Assembly: GCF_018736145.1 (NCBI RefSeq)
Contig: NZ_CP059997.1
Location: 5,083,501-5,147,500, forward strand
Direction of reading: 5' to 3'
Length of the DNA stretch: 64,000 bases
From: Amycolatopsis sp. CA-230715
Lineage (GTDB): Bacteria; Actinomycetota; Actinomycetes; Mycobacteriales; Pseudonocardiaceae
Below are positions 1 through 8,497 of the stretch, one piece after another (position 1 is the stretch's first letter; every line of letters starts with the position of its first letter). A program made the position numbers and the translations under genes. A model generated the notes under the pieces. It had not been told where the DNA came from. It did no database searches and worked only from the letters and a program-made list of their open reading frames with translations.

Positions 1-10
1 GCCGCGTCGC

Positions 11-661
11 GTGAACGGCCTGCTGATCGCGCTGGAAGGCACCACGGCGACCGATACCGCCACGCAGGCCAGCAGGCTCGCCGAGTGGTTGCGCGACGGC
101 CCGCGCGCCGTTGTGCTCGCGGCGGACCCCGCGCTCGACGACAAACGGCTCGAAACGTTGGTGTCCGGTGCTTCCCTGTCCGGCGCGCGAGCGCAGGCGC
201 TGGCGGCCGCGGCGGTGCGCGCGGACATCGTGGAGCGCGACATCCAGCCCGCGCTCGACGCCGGGGCCATCGTGGTGATGGAGCGCTTCGTCGACTCGCC
301 GTTCGCGCACCTGTCCGCCGTCGCCGGGCTGGACGTCGAGGAGCTCGAAGGCCTCGCCGACTGGGCGACCGGAAGGCTGCGGCCGGACGTCACCGTGCTG
401 CTCGACGCCGATCCCGGCCAGGAGCTTCCCGGCACCCGCACCGCCGACCAGCACTGGCGCGTGCAGCACCTGCTCGCCGAAATGGCGGCGGCCGATCCGG
501 ACCGCTACGTCGTCGTCGACGCCGAGGGCACCGACGACGAGGTCGCCGAGCGCGTGCGCACCGCCGTACGGGCGGTGTTCGCGGGCAGGCGCGGCGGGCT
601 GGTCCCGCCCGAACCCGTGCTGGCCACCGTCGACCCAACCCCCGAGGCGGACTCGAAATGA
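11..661 (+). CDS. tmk: Thymidylate kinase-like protein with degenerate ATP site (possibly 5' partial)
   Basis: The protein has 216 aa and follows the thymidylate kinase fold from end to end. It keeps the N-terminal LIALEG strand, a central stretch resembling RADIVERDIQPAL, the VDSPFAH segment and the PDVTVLLDADP strand. The family phosphorylates dTMP to dTDP. The Walker A loop, normally GxDGxGKST, reads GTTATDTAT here with no lysine, and the usual DR(Y/F) motif reads ERF. Catalysis is therefore doubtful. The frame is open to the window edge upstream of the GTG at 11, so this may be the second, inactive domain of a longer tandem kinase rather than a complete gene. It overlaps holB by ATGA, which implies translational coupling. 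Length matches the usual 205-215 aa. Confidence 0.7.
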   Translation: MNGLLIALEGTTATDTATQASRLAEWLRDGPRAVVLAADPALDDKRLETLVSGASLSGARAQALAAAAVRADIVERDIQPALDAGAIVVMERFVDSPFAHLSAVAGLDVEELEGLADWATGRLRPDVTVLLDADPGQELPGTRTADQHWRVQHLLAEMAAADPDRYVVVDAEGTDDEVAERVRTAVRAVFAGRRGGLVPPEPVLATVDPTPEADSK

Positions 662-1878
662 CCGGTCCCACCGTCACCGCGCCCCTCCGTGCCGGTGTCT
701 GGTCCCAGCTCGTCGGCCAGGAGCCCGCGATCGAGATGCTCGCGTCCGCCGCGACCGCGGCCGCGCGCATCGTCGACGGCGAGCCCGTGACAGCGGGCGC
801 GATGACGCACGCTTGGCTGCTGACCGGACCGCCCGGGTCGGGCCGTTCGGTCGCGGCGCGCACGTTCGCCGCCGCGCTGCAGTGCAGCACCGGGACCGGC
901 TGCGGCGGCTGCACCGGATGCCACACCGCGCTCGCCGGCACCCACGCGGACGTCAAGCTTGTGGTGCCGGAGGGCCTGTCGATCTCGGTCGCGGAGATGC
1001 GCGCGCTGGTGCAGGCCGCGGCGCGGAAGCCGACCACGGGCCAGTGGCAGGTCGTGATCATCGAGGACGCCGACAGGCTCACCGAAGGCGCTTCGAACGC
1101 GCTGCTCAAGGCCGTGGAGGAGCCGCCGGAGCGCACCGTGTTCCTGCTGTGCGCGCCGTCGGACCACCCGGAGGACGTGTCCGTCACGATCCGCTCGCGG
1201 TGCCGCCTCGTCACGCTGCGGACCCCGCCCGCCGAGGCGATCGCCCGCGTGCTCGCCGAACGCGACGGCGTCGAACCCCAGCTCGCCGAGTGGGCCGCGT
1301 CGGTCTGCGGCGGGCACATCGGCCGGGCCAGGCGGCTGGCGATGGACGAAAGCTCGCGCAAGCGCCGGGCGGCCGTGCTGCGCATCCCGCTCGGTCTCCG
1401 GCGTCCCGGTGACGTGTTCACGTGTGCGGAGGAACTGATCTCGGCGGCCGAAGCGGACGCCACCGAGGAGAGCAAGTCCCGCGACGAGAGCGAGCGCTCG
1501 GAGCTGCGGACCGCGATGGGCGGCGACGGCACCGGCAAGGGTGTCGCGTCCGCGAAGCGGGCGGCCGAGGCGGCCGTGAAAGCGCTCGAGAAGCGCCAGA
1601 AGTCCCGCGCGACCCGGACCCAGCGGGACACCCTCGACCTCGCGCTCGTCGACCTCGCCGGCTTCTACCGCGACGTGCTGGTGGCCTCCAGTGGAGCGAA
1701 GTCCGTGCTGAACCACCCGGACCACGCGTCGGAAGTCGCCTCCGCCGCGGCACAGTGGACCCCCGAATCCACCCTGCGCCGCCTCGAAGCCGTCCTCGCC
1801 TGCCGGGAAGCGATCCTGTGGAACGTGAAGCCCCGCATCGCCGTGGAAGCCATGGTCACCGCCCTCCGCCAAGGCTGA
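658..1878 (+). CDS. holB: DNA polymerase III subunit delta'
   Basis: This is a clamp-loader AAA+ subunit of 406 aa. It helps load the beta sliding clamp during replication. The P-loop GPPGSGRS lies at residues 57-64, with Arg in place of Lys. A zinc-ribbon cysteine set follows at about 76, 82, 85 and 88 (C-x5-C-x2-C-x2-C). An EDADRLTEGASNALLKAVEEPP stretch matches the Walker B and sensor 1 region, and an SRC motif follows in TIRSRCR. A charged Lys/Arg-rich linker lies near residues 270-320. The ATG at 658 is chosen because it overlaps the tmk-like stop as ATGA; the open frame extends further upstream but only in the shadow of the kinase gene. The tmk-holB pairing is common in Actinobacteria. 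Confidence 0.93.
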   Translation: MTGPTVTAPLRAGVWSQLVGQEPAIEMLASAATAAARIVDGEPVTAGAMTHAWLLTGPPGSGRSVAARTFAAALQCSTGTGCGGCTGCHTALAGTHADVKLVVPEGLSISVAEMRALVQAAARKPTTGQWQVVIIEDADRLTEGASNALLKAVEEPPERTVFLLCAPSDHPEDVSVTIRSRCRLVTLRTPPAEAIARVLAERDGVEPQLAEWAASVCGGHIGRARRLAMDESSRKRRAAVLRIPLGLRRPGDVFTCAEELISAAEADATEESKSRDESERSELRTAMGGDGTGKGVASAKRAAEAAVKALEKRQKSRATRTQRDTLDLALVDLAGFYRDVLVASSGAKSVLNHPDHASEVASAAAQWTPESTLRRLEAVLACREAILWNVKPRIAVEAMVTALRQG

Positions 1879-1889
1879 CCCCCGGACGA

Positions 1890-1907
1890 CATTTAGCCCG
1901 CTAAATG
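1890..1907. repeat. Palindromic 18-mer, copy 1
   Basis: CATTTAGCCCGCTAAATG: eight-base arms around CC, a perfect palindrome apart from the centre. It lies 11 bp after the holB stop, between convergent genes. Confidence 0.85.
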
Positions 1908-1945
1908 CAGGCCGACGCCGCGCGCCCGGCTGGGGGCCCGGAGCG

Positions 1946-1963
1946 CGTTTAGCCCGCGAACTG
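1946..1963. repeat. Palindromic 18-mer, copy 2
   Basis: CGTTTAGCCCGCGAACTG. The right arm has the GAACTG variant. It starts 56 bp after copy 1 in the same intergenic gap. Confidence 0.8.
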
Positions 1964-2035
1964 CGCCGAGCCGAAAAGAAGGGTGGCCGCTCGCGAGCTG
2001 GTCGCGGGCGGCCACCCTGGGGGTATCCGGTCAGG

Positions 2036-3697
2036 TCAGTCCCGCGGGCGCGGTGACGGCTTGAACGGGCGCTGGGTCACCGGGACCGGACGGCGACGGC
2101 GGCCGGGCATGGCCGCGACGAGCACGACGCCGACGAGCAGCATCGCCGTGCCGGACCAGAACAGCGGCACCGCCGAGTACGCGCCGGCGGTGTAGGCCAG
2201 GTTCTTGGGCACGCCACCGGGCTGCTGGCCGCCACCGGGCGCGGGCGCCGGGGGTTTCGTGGTGCCGCACTGCACACCACCGGCCGGTGCGTAGGCCCTG
2301 GCCACCTGCTCACCGAGGGAAAGCTGAGCCAGCGACGAGGGCAGCCCATCCGCGACGTTCTTCGGCAGCAGGTTCTTCAGCCCGACAGTGGGGAGTACCT
2401 GCACGTCGAGCAGGCGAGCCGAGGCACCGAGCTGATAGCCCTTGAAGGGCGTCGTCATGTCGGCGCCCTTCTTGTCGAGGCCCGCCACGCTCAGCCGGAG
2501 CACCCCGAGGTCCAGCACGAAGTTCTTGGCCGCGTCGGTCAGCGGCTTGAGGCCGCCGCCGACCAGGTCGACGAGCCCGTTGACGACCGGCACGTTCTTG
2601 AGCTGGTCCGTACCGGCCTTCTGCGCTTCCAGCAGGCCGCTGAGCGGCAGCCCGAGCGGGATCTCGGCGGGCTTGCTCGCATCGAAGGTGAACAGTTCCT
2701 TGCCGCCGCTCATGAGCTTCAGCACCGGCGCGGTGTAGTCGACCTTCGAGGTCTTCGCGTCGCCGGTCGAGGTGACCTTCAGCGTCGGCTGGCTCGCCAC
2801 GGCCACGGAGAACAGGCCACCGAGGATGTCGACCTTCGCCGCCTGCATGGTCGAGGTGGACTCGACCGCCTTGTTCTTCGTACCGGGCATGTCGACGAGC
2901 TTCACGACCGAGCGGGAGGAAAGCGCGTTCGGCACGTTCACCAGCGAACCCTGCGCCTGGGTCTGCCCACCGCCGGAAAGCAGCCCGCCGAGCGCGCTCA
3001 ACGGGTTCGTCGGGTTGAGGCCCTTCTCGACCTTGGCGCCGTTCGGCAGGTTGAGCTGGTCGAGCGAGATGCCGCTCAGCGACGGGATCACGTTCAGCAG
3101 CGAAAGGTTCGCGACCGAGGTGCTGGCGTCGGAGATCGTGTCGACGCACGGGCCGAGCGTGTCGCTCCACCGCGCGTGCGCGCTGCCGTTCAGCAGCCCG
3201 ATGTTCAGCAGCGGGTTCTTCGGCGCGTTGAGGCCGCCACTGACCGGCTGCGGGTTGTCGGGCAGCGCGGTCTGGGCGAGGCTGCCCGGCGCCTGCGGGC
3301 TGTTCCCGGCGATGGAGAGGCCGAACGGGGTCGCCTGCGCGATCGAGCGTTCGTAGGTGAGGTACGACTCCGAGTTCGCTTGCGCGCTGGACAGGCCGAC
3401 GCCGCCTTCGAGGGCGGACTGCTTCGGCAACTGCTCGCCGACACCGGGCAGGATCGCGCCGGTGGTCACCGCGTTGGGCAGCAGGCGCAGCATCCCCAGC
3501 GCCGTGCCCGCCTCGCCGACCGCGTGCCCGAGCGGCTGCGGCTGGGACGGCGACGAGATGGGCGCCTGGCCGGGGTTCGCGGGCTGCGGGATCGGCGTGG
3601 TGGGGATGGTCGTGTCGGCGAGCGCCGGTGTGGCGGACAGCGCGAGCATCGCTGCCGTCACGGGGAGAGCCAGCGTGCGGGGCAGGCGTCCGCGCAT
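2036..3697 (-). CDS. Secreted, C-terminally membrane-anchored protein of unknown function
   Basis: The protein has 553 aa. An N-terminal signal peptide runs from MRGRLPRTLALPV to about ALA at residue 27. A low-complexity Pro/Gln segment follows, then a long region rich in Leu, Gly, Asn and Ser with no recognised catalytic motif, and a Pro/Gly linker. Near the C terminus is one hydrophobic helix (LFWSGTAMLLVGVVLVAAM) followed by an Arg-rich tail, a typical stop-transfer anchor. It is therefore probably a surface-displayed protein. The ATG at 3697 is chosen over an upstream start at 3748 because AGGAGG lies nine bases before it and the signal peptide begins there. It is transcribed convergently with holB. 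I do not recognise the family, and only surface location can be inferred. Confidence 0.75.
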   Translation of the reverse strand: MRGRLPRTLALPVTAAMLALSATPALADTTIPTTPIPQPANPGQAPISSPSQPQPLGHAVGEAGTALGMLRLLPNAVTTGAILPGVGEQLPKQSALEGGVGLSSAQANSESYLTYERSIAQATPFGLSIAGNSPQAPGSLAQTALPDNPQPVSGGLNAPKNPLLNIGLLNGSAHARWSDTLGPCVDTISDASTSVANLSLLNVIPSLSGISLDQLNLPNGAKVEKGLNPTNPLSALGGLLSGGGQTQAQGSLVNVPNALSSRSVVKLVDMPGTKNKAVESTSTMQAAKVDILGGLFSVAVASQPTLKVTSTGDAKTSKVDYTAPVLKLMSGGKELFTFDASKPAEIPLGLPLSGLLEAQKAGTDQLKNVPVVNGLVDLVGGGLKPLTDAAKNFVLDLGVLRLSVAGLDKKGADMTTPFKGYQLGASARLLDVQVLPTVGLKNLLPKNVADGLPSSLAQLSLGEQVARAYAPAGGVQCGTTKPPAPAPGGGQQPGGVPKNLAYTAGAYSAVPLFWSGTAMLLVGVVLVAAMPGRRRRPVPVTQRPFKPSPRPRD

Positions 3698-3835
3698 AGG
3701 TGGGGTCCTCCTGAAGACGTGTGCCGGCCCGGGGGTGACCGGCGTCATAGGAGGCTAACGACAATGGGTCCGAGAAGTGACGCGCGGGCCTACCGCTACA
3801 CTGTTCTCCGTCAGCGCGGGTCACCGACGCGCTGC

Positions 3836-3909
3836 GCCGCCTTAGCTCAGTCGGCCAGAGCGGTTCACTCGTAATGAACAGGTCAGGGGTTCGATTCCCC
3901 TAGGCGGCT
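3836..3909 (+). tRNA. tRNA-Thr (anticodon CGT)
   Basis: A full cloverleaf can be drawn. The acceptor stem GCCGCCT pairs with AGGCGGC. The D-arm is GCTC/GAGC. The anticodon arm is GTTCA-CTCGTAA-TGAAC with CGT at the apex, and the T-arm is AGGGG-TTCGATT-CCCCT. CCA is not encoded. The anticodon reads ACG (Thr). A hairpin terminator follows. Confidence 0.95.
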
Positions 3910-3915
3910 CCGCAA

Positions 3916-3948
3916 AAAGGGCCCTCCGCGATTCGCGGAGGGCCCTTT
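3916..3948 (+). terminator. Strong hairpin after tRNA-Thr, probably bidirectional
   Basis: A 15-bp perfect stem (3916-3930 with 3934-3948) around a 3-base loop, with A-run and T-run edges. It sits between the tRNA and the convergent GreA-like gene and can terminate both. Confidence 0.88.
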
Positions 3949-3981
3949 CTCATGACAGTGTTTTCACCCGATCGGCGCCGC

Positions 3982-4422
3982 TCACTCGGGCGGGTCGAGC
4001 GCCAGCACCTTGGCGGTGACCGTGCCGCCCGGCGTCTGGTAGCTGATGTCGTCCCCCTTCGAGGCGCCTTGGAGTGCCTTGCCGAGCGGGCTGTCCGCGG
4101 TGAGTTCGCCCTCCTCGCCCGCGACGGTCATCAGGCGCAGCGTTTCCTCGTCCCCGTCGTCGTAGCGGAGCTTGACGGTGGTGCCGTCGGGGAAGAAGCC
4201 GTTGTCCGCCGGGCCGTAGGTGAGCAGTTCGGTGATCTCGGTGATCCGGCGGTCCAGCCACGCCAGGTGTTCCGACCGCTCCAGCACGTCGGCCTGGTCC
4301 GCGCTGTCGCCGGCCATACCGCGTTCGTCCACGGAGCTCGCGTTGGAAGCCCGCTGCGCCCGCAGCCGGGTCAGTTCTTCTTCCAGTTCGCGGCGCGCCT
4401 GTGCGCTCAGTCGGGATCCCAT
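3982..4422 (-). CDS. greA: GreA/GreB-family transcription elongation factor
   Basis: The protein has 146 aa with the two-part Gre layout: an N-terminal antiparallel coiled coil (about residues 5-75, Glu/Arg-rich, with ADQADVLE in the tip region) and a C-terminal FKBP-like domain (TVKLRYDDGDEETLRL ... DSPLGKALQGASKGDDI). Gre factors bind RNA polymerase through the secondary channel and stimulate cleavage of backtracked RNA. The family norm is about 158-165 aa, so this is slightly short. The ATG at 4422 is preferred: the open frame extends to 4533, but those 37 residues are Arg-rich and do not resemble Gre proteins. Actinobacteria often carry more than one Gre-like paralogue, some inhibitory, so the exact activity is uncertain. 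Confidence 0.85.
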   Translation of the reverse strand: MGSRLSAQARRELEEELTRLRAQRASNASSVDERGMAGDSADQADVLERSEHLAWLDRRITEITELLTYGPADNGFFPDGTTVKLRYDDGDEETLRLMTVAGEEGELTADSPLGKALQGASKGDDISYQTPGGTVTAKVLALDPPE

Positions 4423-4574
4423 TCCCCGAGTGTCCGACGACCCGCGGGGCCGCGCCACCGATGCGCGAGTGATGCGTAGCGCACCTTTAAATCCGTAGCG
4501 GTACGGATTGTTCGGTATGCGCACTGTGTCCATCCTGGCTGGGGAGTGCGGCCAACCGAAGCGAGGAGAGAAAG

Positions 4575-5810
4575 ATGCGCAGGAGACGAACAGTGCTGGC
4601 CGCCCTCGCGGCGCTCACCCTCGTAGTGACGACCGCGGCCACCGTTCCCGCGGGCGCGCAGCCCGGCGAAGGCAGGACCGTCTACGACGTGCTGGGCACG
4701 GGTTCACCCCAGTTGCGCACCGAGGTCGCCGGGTCCGGCGTGGACGTGCTGTCCGCGTCCGACGCCGCCACCACGGTGATCGCGACCGATGCGCAGGCGA
4801 AGTCGTTGCGCGCCAAGGGTTTCCGGCTCGAAGCGCGCGGACAGGCGGCGCCGTCGTCCGCGGGCCCGTTCGCGGTCGCGGCGGATTTCCCCGCCGGGGA
4901 CGAGGGTTACCACACCTACGCCGAGACCGGTGCGGAACTGCAGCAGACCGTACGGGACCACCCGTCGATCACCGCGCTTTCGAGCGCGGGGAAGTCGTAC
5001 GAGGGACGCGATCTCCGGGTGATCAAGATCAGCGACAACGCGGCCACCGACGAGAACGAACCCGAAGTGCTCTTCACCTGCAACCAGCACGCGCGCGAGC
5101 ACCTCACCACCGAGATGTGCCTGCACATCGTGAAGCGGCTGACCAACGGCTACGCCACCGATCCCGCGATCAAGCGGATGGTGGACTCCACGGAGATCTT
5201 CGTGCTGCCGAGTGTGAACCCGGATGGCTCCGAGTACGACATCTCCGGCGGCCGCTATCACATGTGGCGCAAGAACCGGCAGGGCCAGGGCACCGACACC
5301 AACCGGAACTGGGGCTACAAATGGGGCTGCTGCGGCGGTTCCAGCGGCAGCCCGTCGAGCGAGACCTACCGCGGCACGGCCGCATTCTCGGCACCGGAAC
5401 CGAAGGCGGTAGCGAACTGGGTCTCGTCGCACAAGGTCGGCGGTGTGCAGCAGATCAAGACGCACATTGATTTCCACACCTATTCCGAACTCGTGCTGTG
5501 GCCATACGGGTACACCTACGACGACACCGCGCCGGGCATGACCGCGGCCGAGGCGCAGCGGTTCGCGAGCCTCGGCAGGCAGATGGCGGGGACGAACGGC
5601 TACACCCCGGAGCAGTCGAGCGATCTGTACATCACCGACGGCTCGGTCAACGACTGGATGTGGTTCGAGCACAAGATCCTCAGCTACACCTTCGAGATGT
5701 ACCCGCGCGGGGCGAACCCCGGCTTCTACCCGCCGGACGAAGTCATCGGCCGGGAGACGACCCGCAATGACAAAGCCGTCGACCTGATCGTCAACGCGGC
5801 CATCGGCTGA
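4575..5810 (+). CDS. Secreted M14 zinc carboxypeptidase
   Basis: The protein has 411 aa. A signal peptide covers about residues 1-28 (Arg-rich n-region, Ala/Leu core, AGA cleavage). A prosegment-like region runs to about residue 105, then the M14 catalytic domain. Zinc ligands are visible as His172 and Glu175 (NQHAREH) and His301 (IDFHTYSE). The substrate-binding NPDG and TNRNW segments lie between, and the catalytic Glu is in YTFEMYP at about 374. The family removes C-terminal residues from extracellular peptides. A GAGGAGAG ribosome site precedes the ATG. A double cysteine at about 252-253 lies in a loop typical of the secreted subgroup. No partner gene is nearby. Confidence 0.92.
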   Translation: MRRRRTVLAALAALTLVVTTAATVPAGAQPGEGRTVYDVLGTGSPQLRTEVAGSGVDVLSASDAATTVIATDAQAKSLRAKGFRLEARGQAAPSSAGPFAVAADFPAGDEGYHTYAETGAELQQTVRDHPSITALSSAGKSYEGRDLRVIKISDNAATDENEPEVLFTCNQHAREHLTTEMCLHIVKRLTNGYATDPAIKRMVDSTEIFVLPSVNPDGSEYDISGGRYHMWRKNRQGQGTDTNRNWGYKWGCCGGSSGSPSSETYRGTAAFSAPEPKAVANWVSSHKVGGVQQIKTHIDFHTYSELVLWPYGYTYDDTAPGMTAAEAQRFASLGRQMAGTNGYTPEQSSDLYITDGSVNDWMWFEHKILSYTFEMYPRGANPGFYPPDEVIGRETTRNDKAVDLIVNAAIG

Positions 5811-5844
5811 GCGGATCGGCGTGCGGGCGGCCTAGGGTGCTCGC

Positions 5845-6375
5845 ATGCCGATCTTCTCCTTCGAGGGCCTGCGCCCCTCTGTGCACCCCGACGCCTGGAT
5901 CGCCCCGACGGCCACGTTGATCGGTGACGTGGTCGTCGAGGCCGGCGCGTCCGTCTGGTACGGCGCCGTGCTGCGCGCGGACTTCGGCCGGATCGTCGTC
6001 CGCGAGGGCGCGAACATCCAGGACAACTCCGTGGTCCACGTCAACGACGGCGTGTGCGAGATCGGGAAGAACGTCACGGTGGGGCACCAGTGCCTGGTGC
6101 ACGACTGCACCATCGGCGAGCAGGCGCTGATCGGCAACGGGTCCACGGTGCTGGACAAGGCGCGGATCGGGGCGAAGGCGCTGGTCGCCGCCGGTGCCAC
6201 GGTGACGCCGGGTTCGGTGGTGCCGGACGAGGTGATCGCGATGGGCAGCCCGGCCAAGAAGCACGTGCCGATGACGGATTCGGCGCGGGTGTGGGTGGAG
6301 CACAACGCGGAGGTCTACCAGCACCTCGCCCGGCGGCACGCCGAAGGCGTCGAGCGGCTCGACGTCCCGGAGTGA
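5845..6375 (+). CDS. Gamma-carbonic anhydrase-like hexapeptide-repeat protein
   Basis: The protein has 176 aa built from left-handed beta-helix hexapeptide repeats over about residues 15-140, followed by a C-terminal helix. The three metal-binding histidines of the gamma class are present at residues 65 (VVHVND), 81 (VGHQ) and 86 (LVHD). Arg44 in VLRADFGR matches the family's core arginine. Members bind zinc or iron; some hydrate CO2 and others have no proven activity. It starts 34 bp after the carboxypeptidase stop and may be co-transcribed, but no functional link is apparent. Confidence 0.85.
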   Translation: MPIFSFEGLRPSVHPDAWIAPTATLIGDVVVEAGASVWYGAVLRADFGRIVVREGANIQDNSVVHVNDGVCEIGKNVTVGHQCLVHDCTIGEQALIGNGSTVLDKARIGAKALVAAGATVTPGSVVPDEVIAMGSPAKKHVPMTDSARVWVEHNAEVYQHLARRHAEGVERLDVPE

Positions 6376-6436
6376 GTCACGTCACCGTCGACGCCCGTCC
6401 GTGCGGCGGCCGCGCACCGGCCGAGATAATCCGGGC

Positions 6437-8446
6437 ATGTCCACTCCCCGTGCCCCGAACGTGACCACCGGCACCCGCCCGCTGGACCCGACCACGGAGC
6501 CCGGAGCGGTTGCCGAAACGGCCAGGGTGCGGCGGGTCTTCGCCGAGTTGCCGATCGCCGTCGTTGTCGCGGCGGTGGTGAGCCTCCTGGCGCAGTTCGC
6601 GGTCAGAAAGCTGCATCTGCCGACCGCTTCGTTCCTGCCGGCCGCGCTCTCCGCGTTCAGCATCGCGGCCGTGGCGGCGGTCATCCTGTTCCTCGCCGTG
6701 CGGGCGAAATGGCCGCGATGGGCGACCGTCGCCTCGTGGGTCCTGCCGGGCACCGTCGGCACGTTGTGGCTTTCCTTCTCGCTCGCCGGGAGCAAGCTCT
6801 ACCTCGGCGGGCTCGCCTGGGACCAGACGACGAGGGTGCAGTACCTCGAACGGCTCACCGACTCCGCTTCGCTCGCGGACCTGAACTACGCCGGGCTGCC
6901 GCCGTTCTACCCCGCGGGCTGGTTCTGGGTCGGCGGCCGCTTCGCGAACCTCCTCGGCTTGGAGGGCTGGGAGGCGTACCAGCCCTTCGCGATTGTGACG
7001 ATCGCGGCTGCGGCCGCGGCGGCGTTCGTGCTGTGGAGCGCCGTCGTCAGCAGGCGGACCGCGCTGCTGCTGGCGCTGGCCACCACGATCGTCGGGCTGC
7101 GCGGCCCGGTCTACGAGCCGTACTCGTGGGCGCTGCTGGCGTTGCTGCCGCCGCTCGTGTTCATCGCCTGGGCCCTGTTCAAGGGCGCGGTGCGCGAGCG
7201 GGCGGACAAGGCCGAGGTGCTGGTGCCGATGGCCGTGGTCGGGGTGTTCCTCGGCATCGCGGGCGCGGTGTACACGCTGGTGTTCGGCTTCTTCCTGTTC
7301 CTGCTGGTGGCCTTCGCGGTGGCCGCCTTCCTCACCTCGCGGACCAGACGGCTGGCTCCCGCCGGGGTCACGTTTCGCAGGCTAATCGCGCGCTTGGTGG
7401 GGATCGGGTTGTTCGCGCTGCCGTTCGTCGCGGCGGCCTGGGTGCCGTACCTCGCCGCGATGGTGACCCACCAGCCGGAGGGCAGCACCGCGCTGCGCTA
7501 CCTGCCGGAGAACGGCGCGGAGTTCCCGCTGCCGATGTTCCAGGCTTCGGTGTCGGGCGTGATCTGCCTGTTCGGCGCGGGCTGGTTGATGTTCGCGTGG
7601 CGCCGTTCGGTCGCCGCGCGCGTCCTCGCCGGGCTCGCGGCCCTCTGCTACGCCTGGTACGCGCTTTCGATGCTGGCGAGCGTGCGCCAGCTGACGCTGC
7701 TGCCGTTCCGGATCGAGCCGCTGCTCGAGGTGACGTTGTGGTGCGCGGGCGTGCTCGCCGGCGTCGAGCTGCTGCGCTGGGTGCTCCCGCGGTTCGGCCA
7801 CCTCTTCGACCACGTGCCCACCCCGTCGTGGACCACGCCGAGCCGGGTCACCGGCCGCAACGCCGTCGCGGGCGTGCTCGCGCTGCTGTGCGTGGTGTCC
7901 GGCACCCAGACCGCGGACAAGGTCCCGCTCATGCCGGGGTTCCTCTACTCCGCGTTCGCGGACTACGACCTGACCGGCACCAACGCGCACGGCCATCGCG
8001 ACCCGGAGAAGGACGGCTACTACCTGCCGAAGCTCGCGAGCACGGTCGAAAGCATGGGCGGGAAGAAGCCGGTGGTCCTCACCGCGTTCAACGACCTGCT
8101 CTCGGTGCGCCCGTACTACGGCTTCCAGACCACGATCTCCGGCTGGGCCAACCCGCTCGCGGACTACAACGCGCGCGCCGCGGAGATCGACGCGTGGGCC
8201 AACGCCGGATCGTCGGCCGAGCTGGCCGGTCTGCTGGATTCGAGCAGGTTCCGCGCACCGGACGTGTTCGTGCTGCGGAAGGACGGCGACTCGTTGACCT
8301 TGACGCTGACGTTCGACCTGTACCCGGGTATGGAGAACATCGGGTACCGGACCGTGTCGTTCCCGGCGAAGCTGTTCGACGGCCCGCGCTTCCACCGCGA
8401 AAACGTCGGCCCGTTCGCGGTCATCGGGCGTTCGCACCCGGCTTGA
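6437..8446 (+). CDS. aftA: Galactan 5-O-arabinofuranosyltransferase
   Basis: This polytopic membrane protein of 669 aa matches AftA, which adds the first arabinofuranose from decaprenylphosphoryl-arabinose to the galactan chain of arabinogalactan. The diagnostic stretch is near residues 120-170: WDQTTRVQYLERLTDS, then ADLNYAGLPPFYPAGWFWVGGR. This is the GT-C catalytic loop between the first helices. About a dozen hydrophobic segments cover residues 35-490, followed by a soluble C-terminal domain. The ATG at 6437 is chosen; an upstream in-frame start at 6401 would add only a short Arg-rich tail. Positions 7371-7388 carry a degenerate copy of the dispersed palindrome in a cytoplasmic loop. Presence of the gene implies an arabinogalactan wall. 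Confidence 0.92.
   Translation: MSTPRAPNVTTGTRPLDPTTEPGAVAETARVRRVFAELPIAVVVAAVVSLLAQFAVRKLHLPTASFLPAALSAFSIAAVAAVILFLAVRAKWPRWATVASWVLPGTVGTLWLSFSLAGSKLYLGGLAWDQTTRVQYLERLTDSASLADLNYAGLPPFYPAGWFWVGGRFANLLGLEGWEAYQPFAIVTIAAAAAAAFVLWSAVVSRRTALLLALATTIVGLRGPVYEPYSWALLALLPPLVFIAWALFKGAVRERADKAEVLVPMAVVGVFLGIAGAVYTLVFGFFLFLLVAFAVAAFLTSRTRRLAPAGVTFRRLIARLVGIGLFALPFVAAAWVPYLAAMVTHQPEGSTALRYLPENGAEFPLPMFQASVSGVICLFGAGWLMFAWRRSVAARVLAGLAALCYAWYALSMLASVRQLTLLPFRIEPLLEVTLWCAGVLAGVELLRWVLPRFGHLFDHVPTPSWTTPSRVTGRNAVAGVLALLCVVSGTQTADKVPLMPGFLYSAFADYDLTGTNAHGHRDPEKDGYYLPKLASTVESMGGKKPVVLTAFNDLLSVRPYYGFQTTISGWANPLADYNARAAEIDAWANAGSSAELAGLLDSSRFRAPDVFVLRKDGDSLTLTLTFDLYPGMENIGYRTVSFPAKLFDGPRFHRENVGPFAVIGRSHPA
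7371..7388. repeat. Degenerate palindromic 18-mer inside aftA
   Basis: CGTTTCGCAGGCTAATCG, 15 of 18 matches to the consensus. Read as T-F-R-R-L-I with a rare CTA leucine codon, in the basic loop between two membrane helices. It could be chance. Confidence 0.4.
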
Positions 8447-8450
8447 TTCC

Positions 8451-8487
8451 CGGTGACCGGGCGCACTGGCCACGTGCCCGGTCACCG
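8451..8487 (+). terminator. 12-bp inverted repeat after aftA
   Basis: Arms 8451-8462 and 8476-8487 are perfectly complementary with a 13-base loop and no T-run. It lies 5 bp after the aftA stop and ends just before the glyA riboswitch. Confidence 0.6.
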
Positions 8488-8497
8488 ATACAATCCG

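Noticed and set aside
1983..2195. A 70-codon plus-strand frame opposite the C terminus of the secreted protein
   Set aside because: It is antisense to the anchor and Arg-tail codons and shows no protein features.
3836..3909. tRNA-Thr considered as an integration site for a mobile element
   Set aside because: No integrase gene and no repeat of the tRNA 3' end were seen nearby; flanking genes are ordinary.
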